A stretch of DNA of 36,462 nt. It comes from JAATGA01 sp047605605 (GTDB lineage: Bacteria; Pseudomonadota; Alphaproteobacteria; Rhodobacterales; Rhodobacteraceae). Below the pieces are notes generated by a model that did not search any database, was not told the DNA's origin, and saw nothing but the letters and a program-made list of their open reading frames with translations. Numbering within the stretch: position 1 is the first letter of the stretch; every line of letters begins with the position of its first letter. The position numbers and the translations under genes are program-made. The DNA is taken from contig JASGFG010000033.1 of assembly GCA_047605605.1 (NCBI GenBank), positions 1-36,462 of the forward strand, read 5' to 3'. Below, piece after piece: positions 15,029 through 22,745 of the stretch.

Positions 15029-16351
15029 TCACTCGGCCGGGTGGGCTTTGGCACCGTAGTGCGCGTTGAAGTCTTCCTCGATGGTCGCGGGGATCGGCAG
15101 CGGCTTTTCGATCACGCCGAGGATCGGCAGGATGATCAGGAAATACGCGAACCAGTAGGTCGCCGCGATCAGCGAGATCCAGTCATAGGGGAAGTCGGTC
15201 GATTGCGCGCCCGCCCACATCAGCAGCACGAAGTCGAAGGCCAGCAGCCAGAACCACACCTTGAAGCGCGGACGATAGCGGCCCGAGCGCACCGACGAGG
15301 TGTCCAGCCAAGGCGCCAGCGCCATGACCGCGATGGCCCCGAACATCGCCAGCACGCCGAAGAACTTGGCGTCGACGATGCCGAAGGTCACGAAATGCAC
15401 CAGCTGCACGACCCAGACATCCGAGGTGAAGGCCCGCAGGATCGCGTAGAACGGCAGGAAATACCATTCCGGCACGATATGCGCGGGCGTGGCGAGCGGG
15501 TTCGCCTCGATATAGTTGTCAGGGTGGCCAAGGTAGTTCGGCATGAAGCCGACGATGGCGAAGAAGACGATCATCACCACGCCAAGCGCGAACAGATCCT
15601 TGATGACGTAATAGGGCCAGAAGGGCAGCGTGTCCTTCTTGGCATTTTCCTTGGAATCGCGCCGCACTTCCACGCCGGTCGGGTTGTTGTTGCCGGTGGT
15701 GTGGAAGGCCCAGATGTGGACGGCGACCAGCGCCGCGATCACGAAGGGCAGCAGGTAGTGCAGCGAGAAGAAGCGGTTCAGCGTCGCGTTGTCGACCGCC
15801 GGCCCGCCCAGAAGCCAGGTCTGGATCGACGGCCCGATGCCGGGGATCGCGCCGAACAGGCCGGTGATCACCGTGGCGCCCCAGAACGACATCTGCCCCC
15901 AGGGCAGCACATAGCCCATGAAGGCCGTGCCCATCATGCAGAGGTAGATCAGCATCCCGATGATCCATGTCACCTCGCGCGGGGCCTTGTAGGAGCCGTA
16001 GTAGAGGCCGCGGAAGATGTGCAGATAAACCGCCACGAAGAACAGCGAGGCGCCGTTCGCGTGCAGATAGCGGATGAAATAGCCGCCGTTCACGTCGCGC
16101 ATGATATGTTCGACCGAGGCAAAGGCCATGTCGACATGCGGGGTATAGTGCATGACCAGCACCACGCCGGTCGCGATCTGCAAGGCAAGGCAGAAGGTCA
16201 GGATGATGCCCCAGATCCACATCCAGTTGAGGTTCTTGGGGGTCGGGATCATCAGCGTGTCGTAAAGCAGCGCTACGACAGGCAAGCGGGCGTGAAGCCA
16301 CTTTTCGATACCCGTCCTGGGCTCGTAATGGTCGTGCGGAATACCGGCCAT
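15029..16351 (-). CDS. petB: Cytochrome b of the bc1 complex
   Basis: This is a 440-residue polytopic membrane subunit of complex III. It has eight hydrophobic helices and the two pairs of haem-ligating histidines in ANGASLFFVAVYLHIFRG and PFVIAALVAVHIWAFH regions. The quinol-oxidation site motif PEWY is in HIVPEWYFLPFYAIL, and the WGxxVITGL-type helix is WGATVITGLFGAIPGIG. It carries out quinol oxidation at Qo and quinone reduction at Qi in the Q cycle. The length matches Rhodobacter cytochrome b. The start at 16351 is ATG, 12 bp after the petA stop. Confidence 0.98.
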   Translation of the reverse strand: MAGIPHDHYEPRTGIEKWLHARLPVVALLYDTLMIPTPKNLNWMWIWGIILTFCLALQIATGVVLVMHYTPHVDMAFASVEHIMRDVNGGYFIRYLHANGASLFFVAVYLHIFRGLYYGSYKAPREVTWIIGMLIYLCMMGTAFMGYVLPWGQMSFWGATVITGLFGAIPGIGPSIQTWLLGGPAVDNATLNRFFSLHYLLPFVIAALVAVHIWAFHTTGNNNPTGVEVRRDSKENAKKDTLPFWPYYVIKDLFALGVVMIVFFAIVGFMPNYLGHPDNYIEANPLATPAHIVPEWYFLPFYAILRAFTSDVWVVQLVHFVTFGIVDAKFFGVLAMFGAIAVMALAPWLDTSSVRSGRYRPRFKVWFWLLAFDFVLLMWAGAQSTDFPYDWISLIAATYWFAYFLIILPILGVIEKPLPIPATIEEDFNAHYGAKAHPAE

Positions 16352-16363
16352 CTGTCTGGCTCC

Positions 16364-16924
16364 TTAACCGAGCTTGATCGTTTTTTCGTCGGTGAACGCG
16401 ACGATCGGGATTTCCAGGTTGCGCGGCGCCGGTCCTTTGCGGATGCGCCCGGCGGTGTCGTAGTGCGACCCGTGGCAGGGGCAGAACCAGCCGCCAAAGT
16501 CGCCCGCGTGATCCAGCGGCACGCAACCCAGGTGGGTGCAGACACCCATCGCCACCAGCCATTCGCCGGCCGCATCCAGCGCGCGGTTCTTGTCCTCGGC
16601 GGTGGCCTCGGCGGGCAGGTTGTCGTTCTCGGCTTTGGGGTCGACCAGATCGGACAGCGGCGTATTGCGCGCGGCGTCGATCTCTTCGGGGGTGCGGCGG
16701 CGGATGAACACCGGTTTGCCGCGCCATTTCACCGTCAGCTGGGTGCCGACCTCGACCGAGGACACATCGACGAAGATCGACGCAAGCGCCCGCGTGTCTG
16801 CCGAGGGGTTCATCTGGTTGACAAGCGGCCAGACCGCCGCACCGGCGGCGACAGCCCCGGCGCCCGCGGTGGCGTAATACAGGAAATCCCTGCGGGTGCC
16901 TACGTGATCGTCTGCGTGGGACAC
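16364..16924 (-). CDS. petA: Ubiquinol-cytochrome c reductase Rieske iron-sulfur subunit
   Basis: This 186-residue protein has the N-terminal twin-arginine segment RRDFLYYATAGAGAVAAGAA (11-30), which acts as an uncleaved membrane anchor exported folded. The [2Fe-2S] ligands are in CTHLGC (C129, H131) and CPCHGS (C148, H151), with C134 and C150 placed for the stabilising disulfide. It takes the first electron from quinol and moves between cytochromes b and c1. The start is GTG (16924-16922) with GGGAG about 9 nt upstream, and gives the standard MSHADDH-type start. It is first in petABC; the promoter must lie in the 351 bp upstream. Confidence 0.98.
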   Translation of the reverse strand: MSHADDHVGTRRDFLYYATAGAGAVAAGAAVWPLVNQMNPSADTRALASIFVDVSSVEVGTQLTVKWRGKPVFIRRRTPEEIDAARNTPLSDLVDPKAENDNLPAEATAEDKNRALDAAGEWLVAMGVCTHLGCVPLDHAGDFGGWFCPCHGSHYDTAGRIRKGPAPRNLEIPIVAFTDEKTIKLG

Positions 16925-17275
16925 GAGAATTTCTCCCTTCCGGTGCTGCGTTTTGCGCGGCCCATATGAAACCGGGGCCGCGGTTTCCCGCAGCCTTCAC
17001 GCGGCGGTTTTAACCGGGGCATCGCCAGCCGTCCAGCGGACAAACGGGCGCAACGTCCGGTAAGGGCGCGCGAATGTGTCGCAAGCGCCACCCTTGACGT
17101 GCGGATGCGGCGGAAATGTCGCGATGGGAATTGTGCAGCAAAAAGCTCGGGAAAGCGGCGGGGTGCGGGGAAGCCCGTGGTTTTGCGACGAATTGCTTCG
17201 GTGGGGCGATGTCGAGCGGCGAAGGCGGACAAAGGATCGCCAGCTCGCCGCTTTCGTCCGGTTGATTCGCCCCGG
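16925..17275. other. 351-bp gene-free leader upstream of petABC
   Basis: No convincing gene lies here; open frames on both strands lack ribosome-binding sites and recognisable protein. It should hold the petABC promoter reading leftward. A weak candidate on the minus strand is TTGCGA (17084-17079) with TACCGG (17062-17057), 16 bp apart. An inverted repeat CGGTT-TT-AACCG lies at 17005-17016, about 80 bp before petA. I cannot assign a regulator to it. Confidence 0.5.
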
Positions 17276-17587
17276 TCAGATCCGGCGCACGCGCAGCCGG
17301 GCCAGGGCGCTGGCGTCGATCTCGACCTCGCGGCCGCCCAGACGGACCACCCGGCGAAAGCGTGCGGCGGCGTTGGTCTGGCGGTCGCCCTCGGTCTCGC
17401 CCAGAACTTCCGACCGATGGATCGAAACCCCTTCGTCCAGCGCGTCGAGCGCATCTTCGGCCCGCTGGTCCACCCGGCCGGGATAGCCTTTTGCCGTGAC
17501 GGCGCGGCGCAGCGTCCAGGCGGTATAGGCCGTGGCGGCGACGGCACCCACGCGGATCGCAAGGGGAAGAATGCGGGCAACGGGCAT
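17276..17587 (-). CDS. Small conserved-looking protein of unknown function, N-terminal hydrophobic segment
   Basis: This 103-residue protein is not recognised. Residues 5-27 (RILPLAIRVGAVAATAYTAW region) are hydrophobic and probably a membrane anchor. The remainder is charged and soluble, with DALDALDEGVSIHRSE, and ends with an arginine-rich strand-like segment VVRLGGREVEIDASALARLR. The ATG (17587-17585) is preceded by GAAGGAGGATCC, a near-ideal ribosome-binding site, which is the main argument that it is real. It stands alone between the pet leader and divergent ung. No catalytic motif or metal-binding cysteine is seen. Confidence 0.75.
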   Translation of the reverse strand: MPVARILPLAIRVGAVAATAYTAWTLRRAVTAKGYPGRVDQRAEDALDALDEGVSIHRSEVLGETEGDRQTNAAARFRRVVRLGGREVEIDASALARLRVRRI

Positions 17588-17704
17588 CGGATCCTCCTTC
17601 GGTGGCGCAAATGCTACGCCGGGCGCGGGGGCCTGTAAACCGCGCAAGGGTTGACTTCACGGCTTTGCGCAGCGCCTATCGTCGCGAAAACCGCGGGGGT
17701 CAGG

Positions 17705-18382
17705 ATGCAGATGGATGAAAGCTGGCGCCGCGCGCTGGCGCCCGAACTGGCCGCCCCGCGGATGCAAGACCTGACGCGGTTTCTGGCCGCCCGCAGCGCG
17801 GCGGGGGCCACCATCCTTCCGCCCGAGGGCGACAGGTTCAGCGCCTTTGCCCTGACGCCCCTGCCGGCGGTCAAGGTGGTGATCCTGGGGCAGGACCCCT
17901 ATCACGGGCCGGGGCAGGCGCATGGGCTGGCCTTTTCGGTGCGCCCCGGCGTGGCGGTGCCGCCGTCGCTGCGCAACATCTTCAAGGAGATCCAAGCCGA
18001 CCTGGGCCTGCCTATCCCCCGGCATGGCCATCTGGACCATTGGGCGCGGCAGGGGGTGCTGATGCTGAACGACGTGCTGACGGTCGAGGCGGGGCAGCCC
18101 GGCGCGCATCAGGCCCGCGGGTGGGAGGATCTGACCGACGCCGCGGTGCGGGCGGTGAATGCCGGGCCGAATCCGGTGGCATTCCTGCTGTGGGGCAAGC
18201 CCGCGCAGAAGAAGGCCGGGCTGATCCAGGCGCGCCACCTTGTCCTGACCGCGCCGCACCCCTCGCCCCTGGCGGCGCATCGGGGGTTCTTCGGCTGTCG
18301 CCATTTTTCGCAGGCGAATGAATGGTTGGCGGAGCAGGCGCGCGCGCCGATCGACTGGTCGCTGCCGGAGGGGCAGGGCTGA
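17705..18382 (+). CDS. ung: Uracil-DNA glycosylase, family 1
   Basis: This 225-residue base-excision repair enzyme removes uracil from DNA. The catalytic water-activating motif is GQDPYHGPGQAHGLAFSV with D64. The uracil-recognition asparagine is in VLMLNDVLTVEAG, and the DNA-intercalation loop is APHPSPLAAHRGFFGCRHFS with the catalytic histidine. Two ATGs, at 17705 and 17711, are close; the first is annotated, and the second has CAGG six bases upstream and is equally plausible. A promoter-like TTGACT at 17651 with TATCGT at 17677 lies upstream, at a long spacing of 20. The gene is divergent from the small membrane protein and is followed by a mosaic element. Confidence 0.96.
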   Translation: MQMDESWRRALAPELAAPRMQDLTRFLAARSAAGATILPPEGDRFSAFALTPLPAVKVVILGQDPYHGPGQAHGLAFSVRPGVAVPPSLRNIFKEIQADLGLPIPRHGHLDHWARQGVLMLNDVLTVEAGQPGAHQARGWEDLTDAAVRAVNAGPNPVAFLLWGKPAQKKAGLIQARHLVLTAPHPSPLAAHRGFFGCRHFSQANEWLAEQARAPIDWSLPEGQG

Positions 18383-18405
18383 GGGCCTCGCCCCTCGGGC
18401 CGGCC

Positions 18406-18501
18406 CGGAAGGGGTCTTGCACCCCTTCCGCGTCCATCGGCCGCCCGGACCGATGGCGCCCCCGATGGGCGCCCCCGCAGGGTATTTGGGCCAAGGTGAA
18501 G
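18406..18501 (+). repeat. 3'-end mosaic element, copy 3 (expanded)
   Basis: It begins with the hairpin CGGAAGGGG (18406-18414), loop TCTTGCA, CCCCTTCCG (18422-18430), starting 23 nt after the ung stop. An insert with two more hairpins follows: CCATCGG/CCGATGG (18434-18440 with 18450-18456) and GGCGCCC/GGGCGCC (18455-18461 with 18467-18473). The common tail CCCGCAGGGTATTTGGGCC then AAGGTGAAGG closes it. The insert corresponds to the CCATTGG/CCAATGG module of copy 4. Confidence 0.85.
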
Positions 18502-18535
18502 GCGGGGCAGGGTCAAGGTTGACGGAAGCCGCGGC

Positions 18536-20203
18536 CTAGCCCGCGGGTCCGGGCCCCCTTGCCAGCGGGGCAAGCGTGGGGCGGGTCGACTGGATGCTGA
18601 CCGCTGCGGCATCCCCGACCGGAAACCAGCCAAAGGCGCCCGGCGCGAGGCTGAGGGTGCTGCCTGCCAGCGTGGCCCCCTCTGACGGGCCGATGGCGGC
18701 GGACAGGCCGACCGCCCGCAGATCCTGCGGCTGGTCGGAAAGGTTGAAGACACAGGCCAGCACCTGATCGGGCGCGCTGCGGGTAAAGGCCAGAACCGGT
18801 TCGGGCAGGTCGAAGAACCGGCCCTTGCCCAAGGTCAGCGCGGGGCAACCGCGACGAAACGCCAGGATCGCGCGATAGGTTTCCAGCACCGATCCCGGCA
18901 CCCCGTCCTGCGCGGCGACGTTGCGGGCGTGCTGGGGCGGCTTGACCGGCAGCCAGGGCCGCGCGGTGGTGAAACCGCCGTTGGGGCCCGCATCCCATGT
19001 CATCGGCGTGCGGCAGCCGTCGCGCCCCTTGTCGCCGGGCCAGAAGCGGATGCCGCGCGGATCTGTCAGTTCGTCAAAGGCCAACTCGGTCTCGATCTGG
19101 CCCAGTTCCTCGCCCTGATAGAGGCAGACCGACCCCTCGAAGGACAGAAGCATCGCCGCCGCCAGTTTCGGGATGGCGTCGGCGATGCCGAATTCGGCCC
19201 AGCGGGTCGCATGGCGGATCACGTCATGGTTGGAAAACGCCCAGCAGGGCCAGCCGTTCGGCGCCCCGCGAAAGAAGTTCTCGATCCGGCTGCGAAAGTG
19301 CTGCGCGGTGAATTCCGGCCCCAGAAATTCAAAGGAATAGGCCATGTGAAGCCGGTGCGGGCCAGAGGTATAGGCCGCCATCAGCTCGATCGCGCGCTGG
19401 CCGTCGCCCACCTCGCCCACCATGGCGCGGGCGTCATAGCCATCCGTCAGGCGGCGCAGGCGTTCCAGAAACGGCAGGTTCTCGGGCTGGCTTTTGGAAA
19501 ACAGGTGGTCCTGCATGTCATAGGGGTTGATCTCGGGCGCGGTCTTTTCCCGCGCCAGCGCGGGGTTCGACCGCAGCAGGGCGTCGTGGAAATAGTAGTT
19601 CACCGTATCCAGCCGGAACCCGTCCACGCCGCGGTCCAGCCAGAAGCGCATGGTTTCCAGCAGCCAGTCCTGCACCGCCGGATTGTGAAAGTTGAAATCC
19701 GGCTGGCTGGCCAGAAAGTTGTGCAAGTAATACTGCCGCCGGCCGGACTCCCATTCCCAGGCGCTGCCGCCAAAGACGGAAAGCCAGTTGTTCGGCGGCG
19801 ATCCGTCGGGCTGCGGATCAGCCCAGACGAACCAGTCGGCCTTGGGGTTGGTCCGGTCGGCGCGGCTTTCGCGAAAGAACGGATGCTGGTCTGAACAATG
19901 GCTGATCACCTGATCGACGATGATGCGCAGCCGGAGGTCATGCGCCCGTGCGATCAGATCGTCGAAATCGGCCAGCGTTCCGAACAGCGGGTCGATGTCG
20001 GTATAATCCGACACGTCATAGCCCATGTCCGCCTGGGGCGAGGTGAAGACCGGCGAAAGCCAGACCGCATCCACCCCCAGCCGGGCGATATGGTCAAGGC
20101 GGCGGGTTATCCCCTTCAGGTCGCCGATCCCGTCGCCATTGTCGTCCTGGAACGACCGGGGATAGACCTGATAGGTCACGGACCCGCGCCACCATTCCGT
20201 CAT
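18536..20203 (-). CDS. Alpha-glucosidase / oligo-1,6-glucosidase, GH13
   Basis: This 555-residue cytoplasmic glycoside hydrolase of family GH13 probably hydrolyses maltose, sucrose or isomalto-oligosaccharides taken up by the cell. The four conserved regions are present: DQVISHCSDQHPFF (97-110), DGFRLDTVNYY with nucleophile D199, MVGEVGD with acid/base E264, and FSNHDVIR with D327. The calcium-binding-like DNNGDGIGDL motif is DDNGDGIGDLKGI (20-32). The start is MTEWWRGSVTYQVYPRSFQD, typical of alpha-glucosidases of the AglA type. There is no signal peptide. It stands alone on the minus strand, convergent with ung, without neighbouring sugar transporter genes, and substrate specificity is not readable. 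Confidence 0.93.
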   Translation of the reverse strand: MTEWWRGSVTYQVYPRSFQDDNGDGIGDLKGITRRLDHIARLGVDAVWLSPVFTSPQADMGYDVSDYTDIDPLFGTLADFDDLIARAHDLRLRIIVDQVISHCSDQHPFFRESRADRTNPKADWFVWADPQPDGSPPNNWLSVFGGSAWEWESGRRQYYLHNFLASQPDFNFHNPAVQDWLLETMRFWLDRGVDGFRLDTVNYYFHDALLRSNPALAREKTAPEINPYDMQDHLFSKSQPENLPFLERLRRLTDGYDARAMVGEVGDGQRAIELMAAYTSGPHRLHMAYSFEFLGPEFTAQHFRSRIENFFRGAPNGWPCWAFSNHDVIRHATRWAEFGIADAIPKLAAAMLLSFEGSVCLYQGEELGQIETELAFDELTDPRGIRFWPGDKGRDGCRTPMTWDAGPNGGFTTARPWLPVKPPQHARNVAAQDGVPGSVLETYRAILAFRRGCPALTLGKGRFFDLPEPVLAFTRSAPDQVLACVFNLSDQPQDLRAVGLSAAIGPSEGATLAGSTLSLAPGAFGWFPVGDAAAVSIQSTRPTLAPLARGPGPAG

Positions 20204-20264
20204 GCCCGCCCCCTGAACAGCCGCCCTGCGCCAAGATTAGCGCCGCGGTGCAGAAAGGGAAGGC

Positions 20265-20414
20265 TCAGCGTTCGGCGGCAATGGCGGCCCGCGACGGCAG
20301 TGCGATCTGCGGGGCGACAACCAGCGTCATCATCCCGAGATAGCCGAAGACAAAGATAGCCAGTGCGACATAGCCGGATTTGCCGGGCGCAGGGCTGCGG
20401 AAAAGGCGGTTCAT
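20265..20414 (-). CDS. Small single-span membrane protein (49 aa)
   Basis: This 49-residue protein starts MNRLFRSPAPGKSGYVALAI. One hydrophobic helix spans about 16-38 (VALAIFVFGYLGMMTLVV) and the tail is short and polar. No family is recognised. It has a good GGAGA ribosome-binding site 8 nt before the ATG, inside the end of the hydrolase gene. Its ATG shares one base with the hydrolase stop (TGATG), so translation is probably coupled. It may be a membrane anchor, assembly factor or small regulator acting with the hydrolase; that is guesswork from position. It lies between the hydrolase and the divergent-facing alpha-glucosidase start. Confidence 0.65.
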   Translation of the reverse strand: MNRLFRSPAPGKSGYVALAIFVFGYLGMMTLVVAPQIALPSRAAIAAER

Positions 20415-20980
20415 CAGGCAAGTCTCCTGTGCATGGCAGTGCCGGGCTTGCGGCTTTCGGTCGGCGCCAGCAGGCGGTCGCGGAAAGCCTTGCCCTGAGG
20501 CCACGGGCCGAATCCCGAAGCCACGTTGATATGCCCCGCCAGCCCCAGATCCTCGAACCCGGCCCCCCAGGCCTGGGCAAGATGGCGGACGCGGCCAAAG
20601 CCCATCCATGGGTCGTTGCGGCTGCCGACGACCAGCGCCGGCACCCCCAGCGGGGTTTCCGGGATCGGGCCGAAATGGCCGATCCGGTCGTTTCCGACGG
20701 TTTCTGCCGGGGCGACCAGCATCGCCGCGCGGATGCGCAGTTGCGGCCAGCGGGACAAAAGCCGCGCGATCAGCACCGCGCCCAGACTGTGGCCCACCAG
20801 AACGCAATCGGGATGGCGCAGGATCATGCCGGCCAGCTCGATCTCCCACACCGCGGGCGTGGGGTGGTGCGGGTCCGGCAGATCCACCACCGCGGCGCTC
20901 GGATCGGTCGCAGCCCACCAGTCCTGCCAGTGCGGCGCGGGCGAGCCGTCAAGGCCGGGAACGATCAGGGTTCTGGTCAT
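20414..20980 (-). CDS. RBBP9/YdeN-family alpha/beta hydrolase
   Basis: This 188-residue serine hydrolase belongs to the RBBP9/YdeN group. The nucleophile elbow is VGHSLG with S65, the acid is in GSRNDPWM (D123), and the histidine is in GHINVASGFGPWP (H150); this ending is characteristic of the group. The N-terminus IVPGLDGSPAPHWQDWW is the family's oxyanion-loop region. Members hydrolyse small esters or amides, with physiological substrates mostly unknown. The start ATG (20980-20978) has GAGGAGAG just upstream. The downstream 49-residue membrane protein is translationally coupled to it. Upstream lies an AT-rich segment with two palindromes (see the 21032-21072 entry). Confidence 0.88.
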   Translation of the reverse strand: MTRTLIVPGLDGSPAPHWQDWWAATDPSAAVVDLPDPHHPTPAVWEIELAGMILRHPDCVLVGHSLGAVLIARLLSRWPQLRIRAAMLVAPAETVGNDRIGHFGPIPETPLGVPALVVGSRNDPWMGFGRVRHLAQAWGAGFEDLGLAGHINVASGFGPWPQGKAFRDRLLAPTESRKPGTAMHRRLA

Positions 20981-21031
20981 CGCGTCTCTCCTCGCGGATT
21001 CGCTGAGGATAATCTAGCGGCTTTGTCGTCT

Positions 21032-21072
21032 TTTGGTGCGCCAAAGATCATGCATAAAAGAGAATATTATTC
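21032..21072. promoter_or_regulatory. AT-rich control region with two palindromes upstream of the hydrolase
   Basis: TTTGGTGCGCCAAA (21032-21045) is a near-perfect inverted repeat with one T-G pair per side. GAATATTATTC (21062-21072) is a perfect odd palindrome. Both lie between the hydrolase start (20980) and the Lrp stop (21077), in unusually AT-rich sequence for this genome. They may be operator and promoter elements of the hydrolase gene, or the second may belong to the 3' end of the Lrp gene. Confidence 0.35.
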
Positions 21073-21076
21073 CCCA

Positions 21077-21550
21077 TCAGCGATTGCGAGTATCGACCGG
21101 ATAGGCGGTGGTGAACTTCATCCGCTCCATCGCGAAATGCGAGGTCACATTCTTGATCGGCACCGCATCGGTCAGGCGTTTGTAAAGCGTATCGAAGGCC
21201 GCCATGTCGGATACCGCGACGCGGAGCAGATAGTCCATCTCGCCCGCCATGCGATAGGTTTCCATGACCTCGGGCAGGGAATCCACCGCCTTGGCAAAAG
21301 CCTCGCGCCACTCGGCGGAATGGTCGGGCGCCTCGATCCCGACAAAGACGGTCAGCCCGAATCCCAGCCGTGCCGGATCGGCCAGGGCGACGCGCCCGGT
21401 CAGCACGCCCGACGCCTCCAGCTTCTGGATGCGTTTCCAGCAGGGGGTCTGCGACAGGCCCACCCGGTCGGCAATCTGCGCCACGGGAAGCGTCGCGTCC
21501 CGCATCAGTTCCGCGACGATCTTGCGGTCGATCAGGTCAAGGTCGTCCAT
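21077..21550 (-). CDS. Lrp/AsnC-family transcriptional regulator
   Basis: This 157-residue regulator has an N-terminal helix-turn-helix (about 4-58: LDLIDRKIVAELMRDATLPV, then AQIADRVGLSQTPCWKRIQK). Its C-terminal RAM/ACT-like effector domain includes FVGIEAPDHSAEWREAF and GEMDYLLRVAVSDMAAFDTL. The sequence CWKRIQKLE is the typical Lrp recognition helix. It likely binds an amino acid and regulates genes of amino-acid metabolism, plus its own promoter. I chose the ATG at 21550-21548 with AAGGGG six bases upstream; the open frame extends further but through promoter-like AT-rich DNA. It is divergent from the Rrf2 gene across 159 bp. Confidence 0.92.
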   Translation of the reverse strand: MDDLDLIDRKIVAELMRDATLPVAQIADRVGLSQTPCWKRIQKLEASGVLTGRVALADPARLGFGLTVFVGIEAPDHSAEWREAFAKAVDSLPEVMETYRMAGEMDYLLRVAVSDMAAFDTLYKRLTDAVPIKNVTSHFAMERMKFTTAYPVDTRNR

Positions 21551-21582
21551 GGTCAGCCCCTTCTTGTTCTCCGACAGGATGC

Positions 21583-21655
21583 CTAAAAAGAACGAAATGT
21601 CTAGTGAGTTTATCGTATATAGTGTTAAGATCGCTTCATCGCTCAAAAAACAGGG
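21583..21655. promoter_or_regulatory. AT-rich divergent promoter region between Lrp and Rrf2 genes
   Basis: About 70 bp stand out as AT-rich in GC-rich surroundings, including GTTTATCGTATATAGTG and CTCAAAAAACAGG. TATAGT near 21620 could be a rightward -10 box and TATACGAT on the other strand a leftward one. Lrp-type regulators bind such flexible AT-rich DNA, so autoregulation is plausible. Exact boxes cannot be fixed by eye. Confidence 0.45.
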
Positions 21656-21709
21656 GTGTCAGCCAATCCCTTCGTTGATTCCCGAGGCGCGCCGCCGTAG
21701 GTCGAAAAG

Positions 21710-22153
21710 ATGATTACACAGAAGATGAAATATGCGCTGAAGGCCTTGCTGGTGCTGGCCGACGAAGCCGCGAAGGACGCGCCCGAGCCCCTGACGATCG
21801 AGCAGATCGCCAAGCGCTCCGGCACGCCCAAACGGTTTCTGGAGCATATCCTGCTGGAGATCCGCAATGCGGGGGTCATCGCCTCGATCCGGGGGCGGTC
21901 GGGCGGCTACAGCCTGATCAAGAAGCCGTCCGAGGTGTCGATTTCGGAAATGCTGCGCCTGATCGACGGCCCCATCGCGCCGCTGCCCTGCCTGTCGCGC
22001 CGCGCCTATCAGCGCTGCGAGGATTGCACCGACGAAGCGACCTGCCGCATCCGCAAGGTCTTTGCCGAGGTGTTCTGGTCGTATCTGCTGATCATCGATT
22101 CGCTGACGCTGGAAGACATGCTGAAATCCACCGCGCTGGAACAGATCCTCTGA
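21710..22153 (+). CDS. Rrf2-family transcriptional regulator with C-terminal cysteine cluster
   Basis: This 147-residue regulator has the Rrf2 winged helix (MKYALKALLVLADEAAKD, then LTIEQIAKRSGTPKRFLEHI and IRGRSGGYSLIKKP, the wing). It has four cysteines at 94, 103, 106 and 112 (PC-x8-CEDC-x5-C). Rrf2 proteins such as IscR, NsrR and RirA bind Fe-S clusters through three cysteines near residues 90-110, so a redox, iron or NO sensor is possible. The spacing differs from IscR, and CymR-like members have none. The start ATG at 21710 has only a weak ribosome-binding site (GTCGAAAAG). It is divergent from the Lrp-family gene; no target operon is adjacent. Confidence 0.9.
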   Translation: MITQKMKYALKALLVLADEAAKDAPEPLTIEQIAKRSGTPKRFLEHILLEIRNAGVIASIRGRSGGYSLIKKPSEVSISEMLRLIDGPIAPLPCLSRRAYQRCEDCTDEATCRIRKVFAEVFWSYLLIIDSLTLEDMLKSTALEQIL

Positions 22154-22184
22154 TCCGCCGTCGCGGGTCCCGCCCGCCCGGCGG

Positions 22185-22745
22185 TCAGGCCAGCCGCAGC
22201 AGGGTAACGACCGTATCGCCGTATTTGCGCTGATCCAGCAGGTCGAACCCTTCGGGCGGGGCGGGGGCCTCGCCCTCCTCCCACACGATCATCGCATCCG
22301 GTGCCAGCCAGCCGCCGTCGCGGGCCGAGGCCAGCGCCGCCTCGCCCAGCCCCTGCCGATAGGGCGGGTCCAGAAAGACCAGCCCATAGCCCGGCCCGCG
22401 GTTCGGCCCCAGCCGCGTCGCATCGCGCCGCCAGACATCGGTTTCGCCCATGGCGCGCATCAGTTCGATGTTGCGCCGCAACAGGGCGCGCGCCGCCACC
22501 CCGTCGTCGACAAAGGCCACCCGCGCAGCCCCCCGGCTCAACGCCTCCAGCCCAAGGGCGCCGGTTCCGGCAAAGAGGTCCAGCACCCGCGCGCCGTCGA
22601 CCGGATTGCCGTGGCCCCCGTTGATCAGCAGGTTGAAGATCGCCTCGCGCACCCGGTCCGAGGTCGGGCGCAGATGGGCCTTGGCATCGCCCTCGCCCAC
22701 CGGGGCGAGGTGCAGCCCCCGTGCGCGCCCGCCGATAATCCTCAT
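22185..22745 (-). CDS. rsmD: 16S rRNA (guanine(966)-N(2))-methyltransferase
   Basis: This 186-residue SAM-dependent methyltransferase modifies G966 of 16S rRNA. The start MRIIGGRARG is characteristic, followed by LRPTSDRVREAIFNLL, the SAM-binding motif VLDLFAGTGALGLEALSRGA and the catalytic motif FLDPPYRQG. The length is normal for RsmD. Its ATG overlaps the flavoprotein stop by 4 bp (ATGA), so it is translated as the second gene of that pair. It is convergent with the Rrf2 gene, 31 bp away. Confidence 0.96.
   Translation of the reverse strand: MRIIGGRARGLHLAPVGEGDAKAHLRPTSDRVREAIFNLLINGGHGNPVDGARVLDLFAGTGALGLEALSRGAARVAFVDDGVAARALLRRNIELMRAMGETDVWRRDATRLGPNRGPGYGLVFLDPPYRQGLGEAALASARDGGWLAPDAMIVWEEGEAPAPPEGFDLLDQRKYGDTVVTLLRLA

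Noticed and set aside
14996..16969. A 657-codon plus-strand frame over petB and petA
   Set aside because: It is the antisense shadow of cytochrome b and the Rieske protein.
17010..17660. Open frames of 136 to 236 codons in the petA-ung gap
   Set aside because: They have no ribosome-binding sites, overlap the well-supported 103-residue gene or its antisense, and have arginine-rich shadow composition.
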